Shown: positions 47,464-57,237, numbered from the stretch's first letter. The stretch is 64,000 bases of DNA from Maridesulfovibrio ferrireducens (GCF_016342405.1 NZ_JAEINN010000010.1:62001-126000); one strand, 5' to 3'. Program-made: numbers and translations. The notes: a model not told the origin generated them from the letters alone.

Positions 47464-48186
47464 TTAGTTATCATCAAAACTGCATTTAAAATCTTTTGAA
47501 AAATCAGGGCGTTCAAGAAGTTTTCCGCGAACGTAATTATACACATTAGTCTCGTGAACATTTTGCAGCCACAAAGGTCGAGTTTGAACCTGCATCACTG
47601 GAGAAACATCATAAATTGCGGGATGGTCAACCCAGAAAACAGTATGCGGGTCGGCAGGGCGTTCGATCAGACTTACAAAGGCATTAGTAATGTCTTCAAA
47701 GTCGTAAAAATTCCCTTCAAAATACTGCAGTCCCTTAGGGAAATTAATATAAAGCGTCTCGGACTCACCCAGATGACTCTCATTCAAAGACCCTGCAATA
47801 TTATGAAGAGCCTTAAAAAATCCGGTTGCAAGAGCATCATCACTATCAAGCCGGGTTGTGAGAAGCCAGTTTGCATCAGGAGCCATATCCTGCATACATG
47901 CTTTTACTTGAGATAAAATAGTGGAGTACTCTCCACAAAATAAGGGAATAAAATTTGGATACTTACTGTAAGCCTGAATAAGCTTTCTATAAAGCTGAGG
48001 AGTCTTTTCATCGAAAAGTACCAGCCATTTAAAATCCTGATTCTCTTGCGCACAAATAGAGGGAAAACAAAACCTCTGAAAATAATCAAGACGCAGAGAA
48101 AGCCAAGTCTCCTCCAGACGTGCAGAAAAATCTTTAGGATAGATATTTACATTAAAACGCGTGATTACAAAATGACTGAATTCCAA
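47464..48186 (-). CDS. Putative rhamnosyl-type glycosyltransferase
   Basis: A 240-residue GT-A-like protein matching the putative rhamnosyltransferase family (PF11316): FSHFVITRFNVN at the start, QDFKWLVLFDEKTP at about 49-62, and a metal-binding TTRLDSDDAL near 110-119. It is soluble. Substrates are unknown. It lies 45 bases downstream of the carbonic anhydrase gene on the same strand and could be co-transcribed with it, though a functional link is not evident. The start has no strong ribosome site. Confidence 0.8.
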   Translation of the reverse strand: MEFSHFVITRFNVNIYPKDFSARLEETWLSLRLDYFQRFCFPSICAQENQDFKWLVLFDEKTPQLYRKLIQAYSKYPNFIPLFCGEYSTILSQVKACMQDMAPDANWLLTTRLDSDDALATGFFKALHNIAGSLNESHLGESETLYINFPKGLQYFEGNFYDFEDITNAFVSLIERPADPHTVFWVDHPAIYDVSPVMQVQTRPLWLQNVHETNVYNYVRGKLLERPDFSKDFKCSFDDN

Positions 48187-48231
48187 ACCATTTCTCCCAA
48201 GCTAACCCTATTGTTCAATCAGGCTGACAAC

Positions 48232-48882
48232 CTAACCTTTCACATTCAAATAGGATAAAGTTAATGGTTCGAACAGATGACTTTCATCATTATAGCTTAG
48301 AAGCTGACCGTCTTTAAGATCAAAGTACCAGCCATGAATTTCCAGATTGCCATTCTTAACCTGCTCCGCAACCCACGGGAAACTCAGAAGATTATTCATG
48401 GAATGCAGAATTCCTGCCATCTCGCAGGCTGTACACGCTTCAACACTTAAAGTCGGATACTGAGCAAAAACTTTATCCCGTACAGAACTTAAAATGGAAA
48501 GCCACATGCTGATAAATTCATCTTCGTCCGAAATTTTATTTTCCATCAGAGATTTAATACCACCACAGGAACTATGCCCAAGAATCATTATATTTTGAAC
48601 TTTAAGAAACTTCACAGCATATTCAAGCGCAGAAGAAACCCCGTGATGCTTACTGTCAGGTTCATAGGGGGGAACAATGTTCGCAATATTCCGTACAACA
48701 AATATTTCACCCGGTTCACATTGCAGAATCAGGGAAGGATCTGTTCGTGAATCACTACACGCTATAACCATCGTCGAGGGATTCTGATGCTTTTGCAATT
48801 CAATAAAAGGGGAATCTTCACGAAAATAATATTCATCACGAAAATTCTTGAACCCATTGATAAATTTACGAATCTCTTTCAT
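48232..48882 (-). CDS. Beta-class carbonic anhydrase
   Basis: A 216-residue zinc enzyme that interconverts carbon dioxide and bicarbonate. Zinc ligands are Cys42, His103 and Cys106 with the Asp44-Arg46 dyad (ACSDSRTDP, GHSSCGG). Length and motifs match plant-type beta carbonic anhydrases. No signal peptide, so cytoplasmic. It could supply bicarbonate for carboxylations or pair with the SulP transporter encoded 6 kb away, since some SulP proteins carry bicarbonate; that link is speculative. The start codon has no obvious ribosome site. Confidence 0.95.
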   Translation of the reverse strand: MKEIRKFINGFKNFRDEYYFREDSPFIELQKHQNPSTMVIACSDSRTDPSLILQCEPGEIFVVRNIANIVPPYEPDSKHHGVSSALEYAVKFLKVQNIMILGHSSCGGIKSLMENKISDEDEFISMWLSILSSVRDKVFAQYPTLSVEACTACEMAGILHSMNNLLSFPWVAEQVKNGNLEIHGWYFDLKDGQLLSYNDESHLFEPLTLSYLNVKG

Positions 48883-48921
48883 ATTTTTTAATACTTATTA
48901 TATAAACGGTTACAGTTAATT

Positions 48922-50196
48922 TCAATCCGCAGAATCATCAGAATTTTCTCCCAGCAAAAGAACCACCCGGTTACGCCCCTGATCTTTAGCTTGATACAAT
49001 GCAAGATCAGCGCGAAGAATAATATCATCAATTGACTGATCCGCCGAAGTTGCCAACGTGGCACCTATACTGACTGTCACAGGGACAGACAGATCAGACT
49101 GCTTTCCTAATTTTTCCTCAATCATCGCCCTGACGCGTTCGGCCACAAAAGCTAAACTGTCCGCATCGGCCCCATCCAGCACGAGAAGAAACTCTTCTCC
49201 GCCGTAACGCCCAAAAGAGTCATACGGACGCAGGGAGTCGGAGACTAAACTGGCAAGTTCCTTCAGAACAGTATCTCCCTTCTGATGACCAAAGTTATCA
49301 TTAACCGACTTGAAAAAATCCACGTCAATCATAAGGCAGCCAAGTGAAACAAGCTTTCTCCGATGACGGGCAAACCCTTCGGTAAGACGGTTCAGAATAG
49401 ATGCACGGTTAGCTACATTTGTAAGGGCGTCAATTGTTGCCATCCTCTTTAACAAGGCCTGAGTCTTGTCCAGACGCTGCTGCATATTGCGAAAGAAAAG
49501 CCACAGAATGAGCAGCAAAACACCGACAGTGACAAGCCCAAGAGCTACAATAACAATATAATTATGATGCAAAGACTTATTTATTTCATCAAGCTTAAAG
49601 GAAATACTGATGCCGCCACGCACCTGCCCAACTGAATATCCCTGCTTGCCATGACAGACCAGGCAGGACTTATCTACCATCAGAGGAGCCATATAACGCA
49701 AGCGCCCCCCGTTTACATCATCTTCAACGAGAAAAGTCTCTTTCTTTCCGGCTTTAAAGGACTGCAAAGACTGAGATTCAAAAGAATCGGGAGCGTTATC
49801 AGGGTTCAAAGGATTCAGGCTGGTGATATGAAACACGAAGAGATCATCTTTACCCGCAAGCTCGGAAATCTCACGAGTCATGAGAGCAGGATTCTTCAAA
49901 GTAAGCATACGCCCGTCAGCGGCAAGAAGATCTGGATGTTCTAAATAAAGGTTAGACTCCACACCGGGTCTCTTGAGTACATAGACACCACCGTGCCGAG
50001 CTATCCACTGACGCGTAAGTACAATGTTTCTAAAATTTGCACGCGCTTGCACTATCAACTGATCTTGCAGAAGAATCTTATTACGCAAAGCCAAAGCAAG
50101 GAAAAGCCCCGCCATGCAAAGCCCGACGACTAAACAGACAAATAAAAGATACCTTTTAAGTATATTTTTATCATTCAACATAGGCAGCCTAGTCAT
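48922..50196 (-). CDS. Diguanylate cyclase with haem-type Tll0287-like sensor
   Basis: A 424-residue protein. Membrane helices at about 15-37 and 213-235 flank a periplasmic domain that matches the Tll0287-like/DUF3365 fold and holds the haem attachment motif CLVCH in DKSCLVCHGKQG near residue 180. A GGDEF domain follows, with GRYGGEEF and RPYD inhibitory site. It should make c-di-GMP under control of a covalently bound haem c that could sense redox state or a gas. Such proteins are common in Desulfovibrio-like bacteria. An ATG at 50181 has a weak AGG upstream and is an alternative start. CcmF, encoded at 29.4 kb, would be needed to attach the haem. Confidence 0.9.
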   Translation of the reverse strand: MTRLPMLNDKNILKRYLLFVCLVVGLCMAGLFLALALRNKILLQDQLIVQARANFRNIVLTRQWIARHGGVYVLKRPGVESNLYLEHPDLLAADGRMLTLKNPALMTREISELAGKDDLFVFHITSLNPLNPDNAPDSFESQSLQSFKAGKKETFLVEDDVNGGRLRYMAPLMVDKSCLVCHGKQGYSVGQVRGGISISFKLDEINKSLHHNYIVIVALGLVTVGVLLLILWLFFRNMQQRLDKTQALLKRMATIDALTNVANRASILNRLTEGFARHRRKLVSLGCLMIDVDFFKSVNDNFGHQKGDTVLKELASLVSDSLRPYDSFGRYGGEEFLLVLDGADADSLAFVAERVRAMIEEKLGKQSDLSVPVTVSIGATLATSADQSIDDIILRADLALYQAKDQGRNRVVLLLGENSDDSAD

Positions 50197-50521
50197 TAAA
50201 CGTTTCTAACAATCTGCAAAAAAAGCAGACTTAGTACTAATTAATAACAAAGAAAGTTAAATCCTGCCACTTTTTTACAAAACCATAACAAAGTTGCCTG
50301 ATTATAATTTTAGTTGAACGACAAAATAACGTAACACAGAGTTTTATTTTTTAGAGCCTAACTCAGTTTATATATAAAACAAGGTGCCTCCCCCTATCTG
50401 TTATTTTTTATATCAGCACCATTAAGTTATATTAAGAGCCTCCGATATTGTTACCACTATCACAGTATTATACAAATCAATCAAAACAAGAACTATACTG
50501 TAAAATAAGGATAATTTTATT
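50197..50521. other. Divergent intergenic region
   Basis: This 325-base AT-rich gap lies between the divergent Tll0287-GGDEF gene and the repeat-protein gene and must hold promoters for both. I see no convincing -35/-10 pair, no long palindrome and no ORF. A TGGCA stretch on the minus strand near 50270 lacks the -12 GC of sigma-54 promoters. Confidence 0.5.
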
Positions 50522-52249
50522 ATGACAGACTCGATAAATTATATCACAGCGAACATTCAGCCTTTTTCTGTATATTCTCCTGATAAAGACAACAACCAAA
50601 TTACGCTCGAAACGGCCCTAAAAAAAAATCAGGGAATAGATAAAGTTACAATATCCTCGGAGGCTATAGAGAAATACAATACATCTTCCAAAACTGAATC
50701 CACTCCGGCAGATTCATGGAAAATGCTTTCCGGCTTAGATTCAGGGACCACACTTCTAAAAAACGGTAATAAACAGGTCGTAACAATAGACGGGACGAAA
50801 CTGGAAATTCTCGAATATGACGGCGACAAACTCATCCGCTCTGTAAAAGGAGATATCACAGCCGAAGGAGCTGTTCTGGAAACAGAAATTTATGATGATA
50901 ACGGCAAATTAACTCAAACAATAAATACGTCCTTGAAAACAATGGATGGCGGCAAAAAAGGAACATCCGCCAAAATAAGCCGAGATATTAAATGGTTTGA
51001 AAACGGCGAAATGACCAGACAGATGAGTGATCATATGCGCCTCCACAGTGAATATATCGACCCTGCCGAAAAAGGTTCCACAGAAAAGCCCCTCTCCCGG
51101 ATGATTACAGATTTAACTAAAGCTCAATCTTCCGATCTAAATAAAATTACCGAAAGGGCAACTAAAGATACTCACACAACTAAATATTTTGCATCCATTC
51201 AAGAATTTGCAAACGGTAATATTTCCAGAAGTGTTGTAATCAACAATAATGCAGACTTTGTGAATATAACCAACCGTTCAAGTAAACGTGTTAATGGAAG
51301 AGAAAAATGGACAACCGGAGAACTCAGTCATTCAAATGGACTTTCAGTCACAATGCAGAACTATGATTCAAACGGAGACCTTCTACGCGAATCATCTTTT
51401 AATGCAAGCAACGTGAATGACAAAGATACAACTGATGGCAAGATTGAACAAAAAATGTCCGTGTCCTGGTATAATAAGGGAGATCTGGTCAAAAAAAGTT
51501 CCGGTTCACTTTCTATGGAAGAAACCCCTCATAAAGGGCTGCCATCCAGTGCAACATTACTGAAAACTCTTGGCCTAGAAGAAAAAGAATATGCCACACC
51601 CAAAACAAAAACAGCGATAGAATTACTTGCCGTACCTCTAATGGAAAGTTCATCCAAAGCAGAATTTTACAACAATTCAATTGCAGATCAAATAAACTCA
51701 GGATCATTTAACAGTTCGGAAAACATATCAAAATACGGAGAAGACGACCGACCATACAGTATCTCATGGGAAAATGAAATTTATAAAAACGGAGAACTGG
51801 CTGCACGGCAGGAAGACAAAGAATCAGCGATAGAAAACTTCGGACAAAAAGATATTGCCTTTCGCACCGGGGGAGCTCTCAGCGAAGACTATAGCGGCCC
51901 CATCATGCATAGAACCAGCCATGTCGACGAAAGTTATGAAAACGGATCCCTCAAAAAACAAGCCAGCATTGAATCTTATGAATATATTCAAGAAGTAAAA
52001 AAAGGTTCGGATAAACTTCTTACCCGAACCAATGCAACACAGGGGACAGGCTACGACAAACAGCACGTCAGTGAACTTTACGAAGGAGGAGTTACCGAGC
52101 ACGATGTTCAGGCAAACGCCGCATCCAAAGCGATGAGCGGTGAAGTAGGCCTAACACTCGAAGACAGCCGATCTATACTCAGATCTTTAAGCGATAAAAA
52201 CTCAGGCCCTAAAAATCATGAGTATAAAGTTAAATTTGATCCGGCATAA
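50522..52249 (+). CDS. Large repeat protein of unknown function
   Basis: A 575-residue hydrophilic protein with no signal peptide, no membrane segment and no family I recognise. Its most striking feature is a degenerate unit of the form aromatic-x-N-G-x-[LMI]-x-[RK], found about nine times: near residues 98 (YDGDKL), 122 (YDDNGKL), 157 (WFENGEMTRQ), 230 (FANGNISR), 278 (YDSNGDLLRE), 316 (WYNKGDLVKK), 419 (YKNGELAARQ), 470 (YENGSLKKQ) and 518 (YEGGVTE). This resembles the beta-hairpin units of MORN/YwqK-like antitoxin proteins. The N-terminal ATISSEA-like string (KVTISSEAIEKY at 40-51) resembles a motif seen in flagellar and export-related proteins. It is monocistronic. Function is unknown; a surface-exposed or cargo-like protein is possible. 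Confidence 0.75.
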   Translation: MTDSINYITANIQPFSVYSPDKDNNQITLETALKKNQGIDKVTISSEAIEKYNTSSKTESTPADSWKMLSGLDSGTTLLKNGNKQVVTIDGTKLEILEYDGDKLIRSVKGDITAEGAVLETEIYDDNGKLTQTINTSLKTMDGGKKGTSAKISRDIKWFENGEMTRQMSDHMRLHSEYIDPAEKGSTEKPLSRMITDLTKAQSSDLNKITERATKDTHTTKYFASIQEFANGNISRSVVINNNADFVNITNRSSKRVNGREKWTTGELSHSNGLSVTMQNYDSNGDLLRESSFNASNVNDKDTTDGKIEQKMSVSWYNKGDLVKKSSGSLSMEETPHKGLPSSATLLKTLGLEEKEYATPKTKTAIELLAVPLMESSSKAEFYNNSIADQINSGSFNSSENISKYGEDDRPYSISWENEIYKNGELAARQEDKESAIENFGQKDIAFRTGGALSEDYSGPIMHRTSHVDESYENGSLKKQASIESYEYIQEVKKGSDKLLTRTNATQGTGYDKQHVSELYEGGVTEHDVQANAASKAMSGEVGLTLEDSRSILRSLSDKNSGPKNHEYKVKFDPA

Positions 52250-52318
52250 GCTCCATATGATTAATTCCTGAAAAGACTAAGCTAAATTAGCTGGAGCTAG
52301 GATTCTTGTGCCCATAAT

Positions 52319-53104
52319 CTATTTTTTAAGAACCAAGGTCATAGCAGAAGAAAAACAACGTCTCCGTACCAGCAGAAGCACAATAATCGATGAAAGCGCA
52401 GTCGAAGCAACAAGCATAAACATGACGACAATCTGATAGCGCACAGCCTCTTCAGGATTTGCTCCTGCCAGAATCTGACCTGTCATCATACCGGGAATTG
52501 AAACCAGCCCTACACCCATCATAGCGTTAATCGACGGAATCATGCCCGCGCGCAAAGCTTTACGAAAAATATCGACCGTGGCTTCCTTAAAATCCGCTCC
52601 GTGACAAAGCATCATTTCCACTTCATCGCGACGATTTCTAAGTTCAGAAAACAACCGCTCGAGCGAGATAGCAAGAGCATTCATAGAATTTCCCGCCACC
52701 ATGCCGCCAATCGGAATAAAATATTGAGGAGTCCACCACGGATCAGCGCCGATAACTACTTTTGTCACCAACGCGGTAATAAGAGTGCAGCTGAAAAGAA
52801 CTGCCACCGTTGTAGGAAACAGATAAGATACACTTTTTTCCTTTACCCGCCCGTGAACAATACGCACGGAAAAGAAAGCCATTACAGCGTACAACCCCAT
52901 CACCAGCAAGGCATTATTAAGCCCGAAAAGAGCGTTCAGCAGATAGCCCATTGCAAACAGCTGCAAGAAAGTACGAACGGCACCTATGGCAAGATCTTTC
53001 TCCAGTTTCAATTGATAAAATACTGAAACTGCGCCCGAAATAGTCACAAGACTAAGCGCAATCATTAATTGCGGCCATGAAATAGATATAAAAGAAGTTG
53101 TCAT
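52319..53104 (-). CDS. fetB: Iron export permease FetB
   Basis: A 261-residue membrane protein of the FetB/YbbM (UPF0014) family with about seven helices. Family marks are GAVRTFLQLFAMGYLL at about 41-56, IGGMVAGNSMNA near 132, and SIPGMMTGQILAGANP near 203. With FetA it forms an ABC exporter implicated in iron efflux and resistance to oxidative stress in E. coli. Its ATG overlaps the fetA stop by one base (TGATG), so the two are translationally coupled. It is convergent with the repeat-protein gene. Confidence 0.93.
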   Translation of the reverse strand: MTTSFISISWPQLMIALSLVTISGAVSVFYQLKLEKDLAIGAVRTFLQLFAMGYLLNALFGLNNALLVMGLYAVMAFFSVRIVHGRVKEKSVSYLFPTTVAVLFSCTLITALVTKVVIGADPWWTPQYFIPIGGMVAGNSMNALAISLERLFSELRNRRDEVEMMLCHGADFKEATVDIFRKALRAGMIPSINAMMGVGLVSIPGMMTGQILAGANPEEAVRYQIVVMFMLVASTALSSIIVLLLVRRRCFSSAMTLVLKK

Positions 53105-53793
53105 CAGAGCACCTCAACTTTGCCGTCTGCCACGGTAATATGCATATGCGGACATGTCGGGTGATAGCTGGTGTGACTTACCATTAATATGGCAATCTCC
53201 TGCTTTGCCAGATCTTCCGCAACTTCCTCAACCCGTTCCCGGCTTTCGCGGTCAAGCGAGCTTGTAGGCTCATCAAAACAAATAGCATCCGGCTTACTCA
53301 AAACAGACCTGATAAGACATATTCTCTGCCGTTGCCCCACCGAAAGAGAACTGGCTTCCGCATCAAGCGAAACTCCCTCAAGAGCAAGTTTTTCCATCCA
53401 TACCATGAGAAATTTATCATCTGGAGTGATGGATTTCTTTCTGATTTGCAGAGTGAACGGCATCAGGAGATTATCACGAACACTACCGGGCAGAACAATA
53501 GGAGTCTGCTGAACAAAGCCGATTCTGGTTCTGAGTTCCGGCGGATAGAAAGTATCAATTGAAGTACCGCGCAAAAGAATTGCGCCCTGCTGTACTTCTT
53601 CCAGCCGGACGGCAAGACGAAGTAAAGTAGACTTGCCCGCACCGGACGGCCCTGAAATCAGAACAAATTGCCCCGCAGGCACAGCAAAAGAGATATCATT
53701 CAACTCAAGCCCATCGGGCCAACTGAAATTCACGTTTTTAAATTCTAGAACAGGAACGCCCTGCTCAACTTCATCCGGTTGTGGAATGTTCAT
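53104..53793 (-). CDS. fetA: Iron export ATP-binding protein FetA
   Basis: A 229-residue ABC ATPase. Walker A is GPSGAGKS at residues 48-55, the signature is LSVGQRQR near 147, and Walker B is AICFDEP near 168. It is the energy-coupling partner of FetB, encoded immediately downstream with a one-base overlap. Like E. coli FetA (YbbL), it is short and has no extra domain. It helps limit free iron, matching the oxidant-defence genes of the window. An AsmA-like gene lies 32 bases upstream on the same strand, and co-transcription is possible. Confidence 0.92.
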   Translation of the reverse strand: MNIPQPDEVEQGVPVLEFKNVNFSWPDGLELNDISFAVPAGQFVLISGPSGAGKSTLLRLAVRLEEVQQGAILLRGTSIDTFYPPELRTRIGFVQQTPIVLPGSVRDNLLMPFTLQIRKKSITPDDKFLMVWMEKLALEGVSLDAEASSLSVGQRQRICLIRSVLSKPDAICFDEPTSSLDRESRERVEEVAEDLAKQEIAILMVSHTSYHPTCPHMHITVADGKVEVL

Positions 53794-53825
53794 TTTTGTC
53801 TCGGTTATATTGTTTAAACCCAGCC

Positions 53826-55913
53826 CTATTTAACCTTACCTTTCTTCTTGATCACACGGCGGGGCTGAGCAGTTGCATTCTTCATATTATCAGAAAAACT
53901 TTCCTGTTTCGTAAAATCCATAAAACATACATCAGAGCCGTCAACGGGAAGGTCTTTCACAAATATACGCTCTATAGGCACGACAACCGGACTGACGACA
54001 AACGAAACAACTGTGCCGACAAGATTCAACGCACTGAGTTTGATGCCGAAGTCTTTAAAGGTCCCGTGAACAGCCACCGGAGTCGCAAGATTGAAAAACT
54101 CAGGCCGCTTCGGTGTAGGTGCGGCTTCAAGGTCAATATTGCGCTTCTTAAAATCAATCGCGGCCTTTCCAAAGATTCGCATCTTTGACGTATCAACCAC
54201 AATGGATTCGGAATCCATCATACCGTTCTTAATGCCCATTTGAAGTATAGCGCAGTTTATTTTTGACTTTTCCTTTTCCACACTGTCCATAACAGCGGTA
54301 AACAGGTTTACTGCCCAAAGATCAATAATTCCTGACTCAAGATTCTGAGGCTTGGCACCGATGCGGAAATGACCATTTGCATATTCCATAATAGAATTAA
54401 AATCCGGTGCTTCGGACTTTAAAGAAATATCCAAACTGATAAGCCCGCCCATATCCGTATCAGGTTTGGCTTCTCGGGCTATAATACCGTAATCGAATTT
54501 ATCTATCAGAGCATTAATGCCGGCATTAACTCCCTGTGTTGTTATAGCAAAGGTTCCGTCAAAGTGAGCTGCGCCCCCGGGGATATATAAATCCAGAGGA
54601 TCAATGGAGAGCACGCCGTTTTTAAGAGTTATAGCCAGCACTCCGCGCCCAAGACTGCTCTTACCTTTTTTAACTTCCTTTGCTTCAAATTTAAACTGGG
54701 CATCCAGACTGTTCATAAGTTCGGGACTTAAAAGATGTCTGACCTCAGAGCCGGAATCCACCTCAACATCAATTTTCGAAGTAGCATTAACGGATGGCTC
54801 ATCCTGACTTCCACCGGAAGGGGACCAGCCGTCCAAATTAAAATCATCAAGCTGAATCAATTCGGCTGTAAGCTGCGTTTTTATGTCCGGTTTCGCCTTT
54901 GTCCCGGGCACTTTAGCGATATAATTAGATAAACTTCCGCTACCGACCAACCTGCTTTCCCCTACCCGCACATCCAGTTTTCGCAGACTGGCCTTACCTT
55001 TTCGTGCGTTCAATTCGCAAATGATTCCGTAATTTTTAAAAGGAGGAAGGTCAACTTTAAGTAAAGAATTTAAAGTAGTTAGATTCTCCCCCTTTACTGA
55101 AACACTTAGATTGGCAAATCCGGTTGAAGATGGAAGTTGTACTTCTCCAGTCAGAGCGAACTGAGTCCGGGCAATCTCACCATTTATTTCCGCCCAGCTT
55201 TTCTGCGTTGCTAAAAATTCTGAAAGAGATCCGACCTTCACACCAATAGTATAAGGATGCGCACCTATTATCCCCTTAAAATCCAGATAAAAAGGTTCCC
55301 CGGCCCTACCAGCTCCATTGCATTCATCAATACGATACTCTGATCTTAGTCCGGGAACTATTTCGGTAACTTGAATATCTTTAAATAAAATTTTCTGGAT
55401 GCTTAAAGAATCGGAGGTCAGCTCTAAATGATTCTTCGCAGATTTCAGATCCGCAGATTCAGGTTCAATTTTCAGATGATCCGTGGCTCCGGTACCTTTG
55501 ATCTCCATATCCCAATTAACGGAACCGTCCTGCTTACTTTCAAGATTAAGTCGAATCCCTTCAACCGTAAGCTCGTGAATTTCAATCTTCGCAGCCAATA
55601 ATTTTAGGGCATTAACATGCAGTCTTGCGAATTTCAGAACAGCAAAATTTTTATCTGAAAAACCGGGGGGGTTGGCTATAGTAACATCAGCAACTTCAAT
55701 AGCGGGACTGAGGGACGTAACAAACTTAAGCTCTCCGCCGAATGTAACTTTGCGACCTAAGGCATAGGAAGATACTTTTTCCAAAGAAGGTTTAAGCAAA
55801 GTAGCATCAACCGGAATCTCAAAAAAAAGGATTGCGGCAACAGAAAGGACAGTCAGAACCACCAAACTTAAACCCGTTAATAAAAGTATGCGAATAGCCC
55901 TGAAAAAAGACAT
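53826..55913 (-). CDS. AsmA-family protein
   Basis: A 695-residue inner-membrane-anchored periplasmic protein. One N-terminal helix (about 9-32) is followed by the AsmA N-terminal domain (LGRKVTFGGELKF, IEVADVTIANPPGF at about 52-85, and FARLHVNALKLLAAKIEIHELTVEG) and a long beta-rich body of the bridge-like lipid transport kind. The C-terminus has the AsmA motif GIKNGMMDSESIVVDTSKM near 565. E. coli AsmA/TamB-like proteins help move phospholipids between membranes. AGGAGGGG before the ATG gives a strong start. It may share a transcript with fetAB. Confidence 0.88.
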   Translation of the reverse strand: MSFFRAIRILLLTGLSLVVLTVLSVAAILFFEIPVDATLLKPSLEKVSSYALGRKVTFGGELKFVTSLSPAIEVADVTIANPPGFSDKNFAVLKFARLHVNALKLLAAKIEIHELTVEGIRLNLESKQDGSVNWDMEIKGTGATDHLKIEPESADLKSAKNHLELTSDSLSIQKILFKDIQVTEIVPGLRSEYRIDECNGAGRAGEPFYLDFKGIIGAHPYTIGVKVGSLSEFLATQKSWAEINGEIARTQFALTGEVQLPSSTGFANLSVSVKGENLTTLNSLLKVDLPPFKNYGIICELNARKGKASLRKLDVRVGESRLVGSGSLSNYIAKVPGTKAKPDIKTQLTAELIQLDDFNLDGWSPSGGSQDEPSVNATSKIDVEVDSGSEVRHLLSPELMNSLDAQFKFEAKEVKKGKSSLGRGVLAITLKNGVLSIDPLDLYIPGGAAHFDGTFAITTQGVNAGINALIDKFDYGIIAREAKPDTDMGGLISLDISLKSEAPDFNSIMEYANGHFRIGAKPQNLESGIIDLWAVNLFTAVMDSVEKEKSKINCAILQMGIKNGMMDSESIVVDTSKMRIFGKAAIDFKKRNIDLEAAPTPKRPEFFNLATPVAVHGTFKDFGIKLSALNLVGTVVSFVVSPVVVPIERIFVKDLPVDGSDVCFMDFTKQESFSDNMKNATAQPRRVIKKKGKVK

Positions 55914-56098
55914 GTCCCCTCCTGAAAGTTATATCACGCGATAATTATAAAGAGCGGTTTACCATTTAAGCATGTATCGTCTTTAATTGATGTTCCAACC
56001 TATGTCCGCTATATAAATAAAGAGTTATTTAAATCAATATCTACTCGCTGACACTAAATTATCAATCAACTACACCTAATTAACTACGGCTAATAAAA

Positions 56099-57160
56099 AT
56101 GACTATCAATAAAAATAACATTAATTCAGAGACTAAGAAAGCAGCAGAAGAGTATGTCGAACATATTTTCTACCAGTCAGACAGTGACTGTAAAATAGTA
56201 AAAATGTTGAAAGAAGATGCAAATGAAAGGGTTTACCATGACATGGTTGATAACCCCGATGAGTTCAAACAAAAACCTCAGCTTTTATCTATTGAGCCTT
56301 GGAATGGTACAAAGCCTTCAAGCCCTCTTGAATTTTTAAGGAAAAAGAAAGTCGTGCTGCCTTCTTTACCGCAAGTTTTAATTCAAATTAAACGTGTCAT
56401 TAACGATCCCCAAAGTACTATTGATGATCTAGTTGCAGTAATCAGCAAAGACCCTAAACTAGTTGCGGCAGTACTGCGCCTTGCCAACAGTAGCATATAT
56501 AATCTTAGCGAGAAGATTGACACGCCAAGCAAAGCAGTTGCTGTTTTGGGCTTAAAAAAGGCGGGGCTTTTATCTCTTGGAACAGTGTCACTCAGTATGT
56601 TTAAAAAGTCTGAAGTTGCCGTTCTTGAACTTGAAAAATTCTGGAAACACTCCATAGCCTGCGGAATAATTGCTCAGGAAATTGCCCGCACGGCAAAACT
56701 TGGCGATCCTGAACATTTCTTTGTGTCGGGTCTTCTCCACGACATTGGAGTTCAAATAATTTTTGAAAGTGAAAAAAGTCTTGCTCTCGAACTGATTCGT
56801 GTCGCCGAAACAAGGCAAATAAGTTTTTATGAAGCAGAAACGGAAGTGCTGGGATTTAATCATGCGGTTCTGGGAGGAATTATCAGCAAAGACTGGGATC
56901 TTCCGCAAACACTTATAAGAGCCGCTACCGGTCATCACGATCCGGAAATAATCAAAACAGATCCTGAAGCCGCAGTTGTCCATATTGCTGATTACATCGC
57001 CAGAGCTCTTGGCTATGAACTTGGATTGTCAACGACTATAGGCAATTTAAATAAAGACGCATTAAAAAATATAGAAATAACTGCTGAGCAAATTAAAGAA
57101 CTGATTCCTGAATTTAAAATATTGATTGGTGAAACTTTTAAAATACTGACCCCAGAATAA
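56099..57160 (+). CDS. HDOD-domain protein
   Basis: A 353-residue cytoplasmic protein. The first 85 residues are polar and unassigned. An HDOD domain covers about 85-290, with LPSLPQVLIQIKRVINDP at the start and LLHDIGVQIIFES near 217. HDOD domains are HD-superfamily relatives generally thought to act in signalling without known catalysis, often linked to c-di-GMP and motility. It lacks a receiver, unlike the broken REC-HDOD gene at 24-25 kb. The M48 peptidase gene begins 77 bases downstream on the same strand. No ribosome site is evident. Confidence 0.88.
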   Translation: MTINKNNINSETKKAAEEYVEHIFYQSDSDCKIVKMLKEDANERVYHDMVDNPDEFKQKPQLLSIEPWNGTKPSSPLEFLRKKKVVLPSLPQVLIQIKRVINDPQSTIDDLVAVISKDPKLVAAVLRLANSSIYNLSEKIDTPSKAVAVLGLKKAGLLSLGTVSLSMFKKSEVAVLELEKFWKHSIACGIIAQEIARTAKLGDPEHFFVSGLLHDIGVQIIFESEKSLALELIRVAETRQISFYEAETEVLGFNHAVLGGIISKDWDLPQTLIRAATGHHDPEIIKTDPEAAVVHIADYIARALGYELGLSTTIGNLNKDALKNIEITAEQIKELIPEFKILIGETFKILTPE

Positions 57161-57237
57161 AAAACCCTCCTGCCGTGCGGTTGCCAAACCACATAAGTCG
57201 AGATATCTTGGGCATAATGAATGACACCGGAGGAAGC

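Noticed and set aside
47455-47470. Intrinsic terminator between convergent genes
   Set aside because: Six-base AT-rich arms overlap the stop codon of the glycosyltransferase; too weak to call.
50255-50290. Sigma-54 promoter on the minus strand
   Set aside because: A TGGCA block is present but the required GC at -12 is missing.
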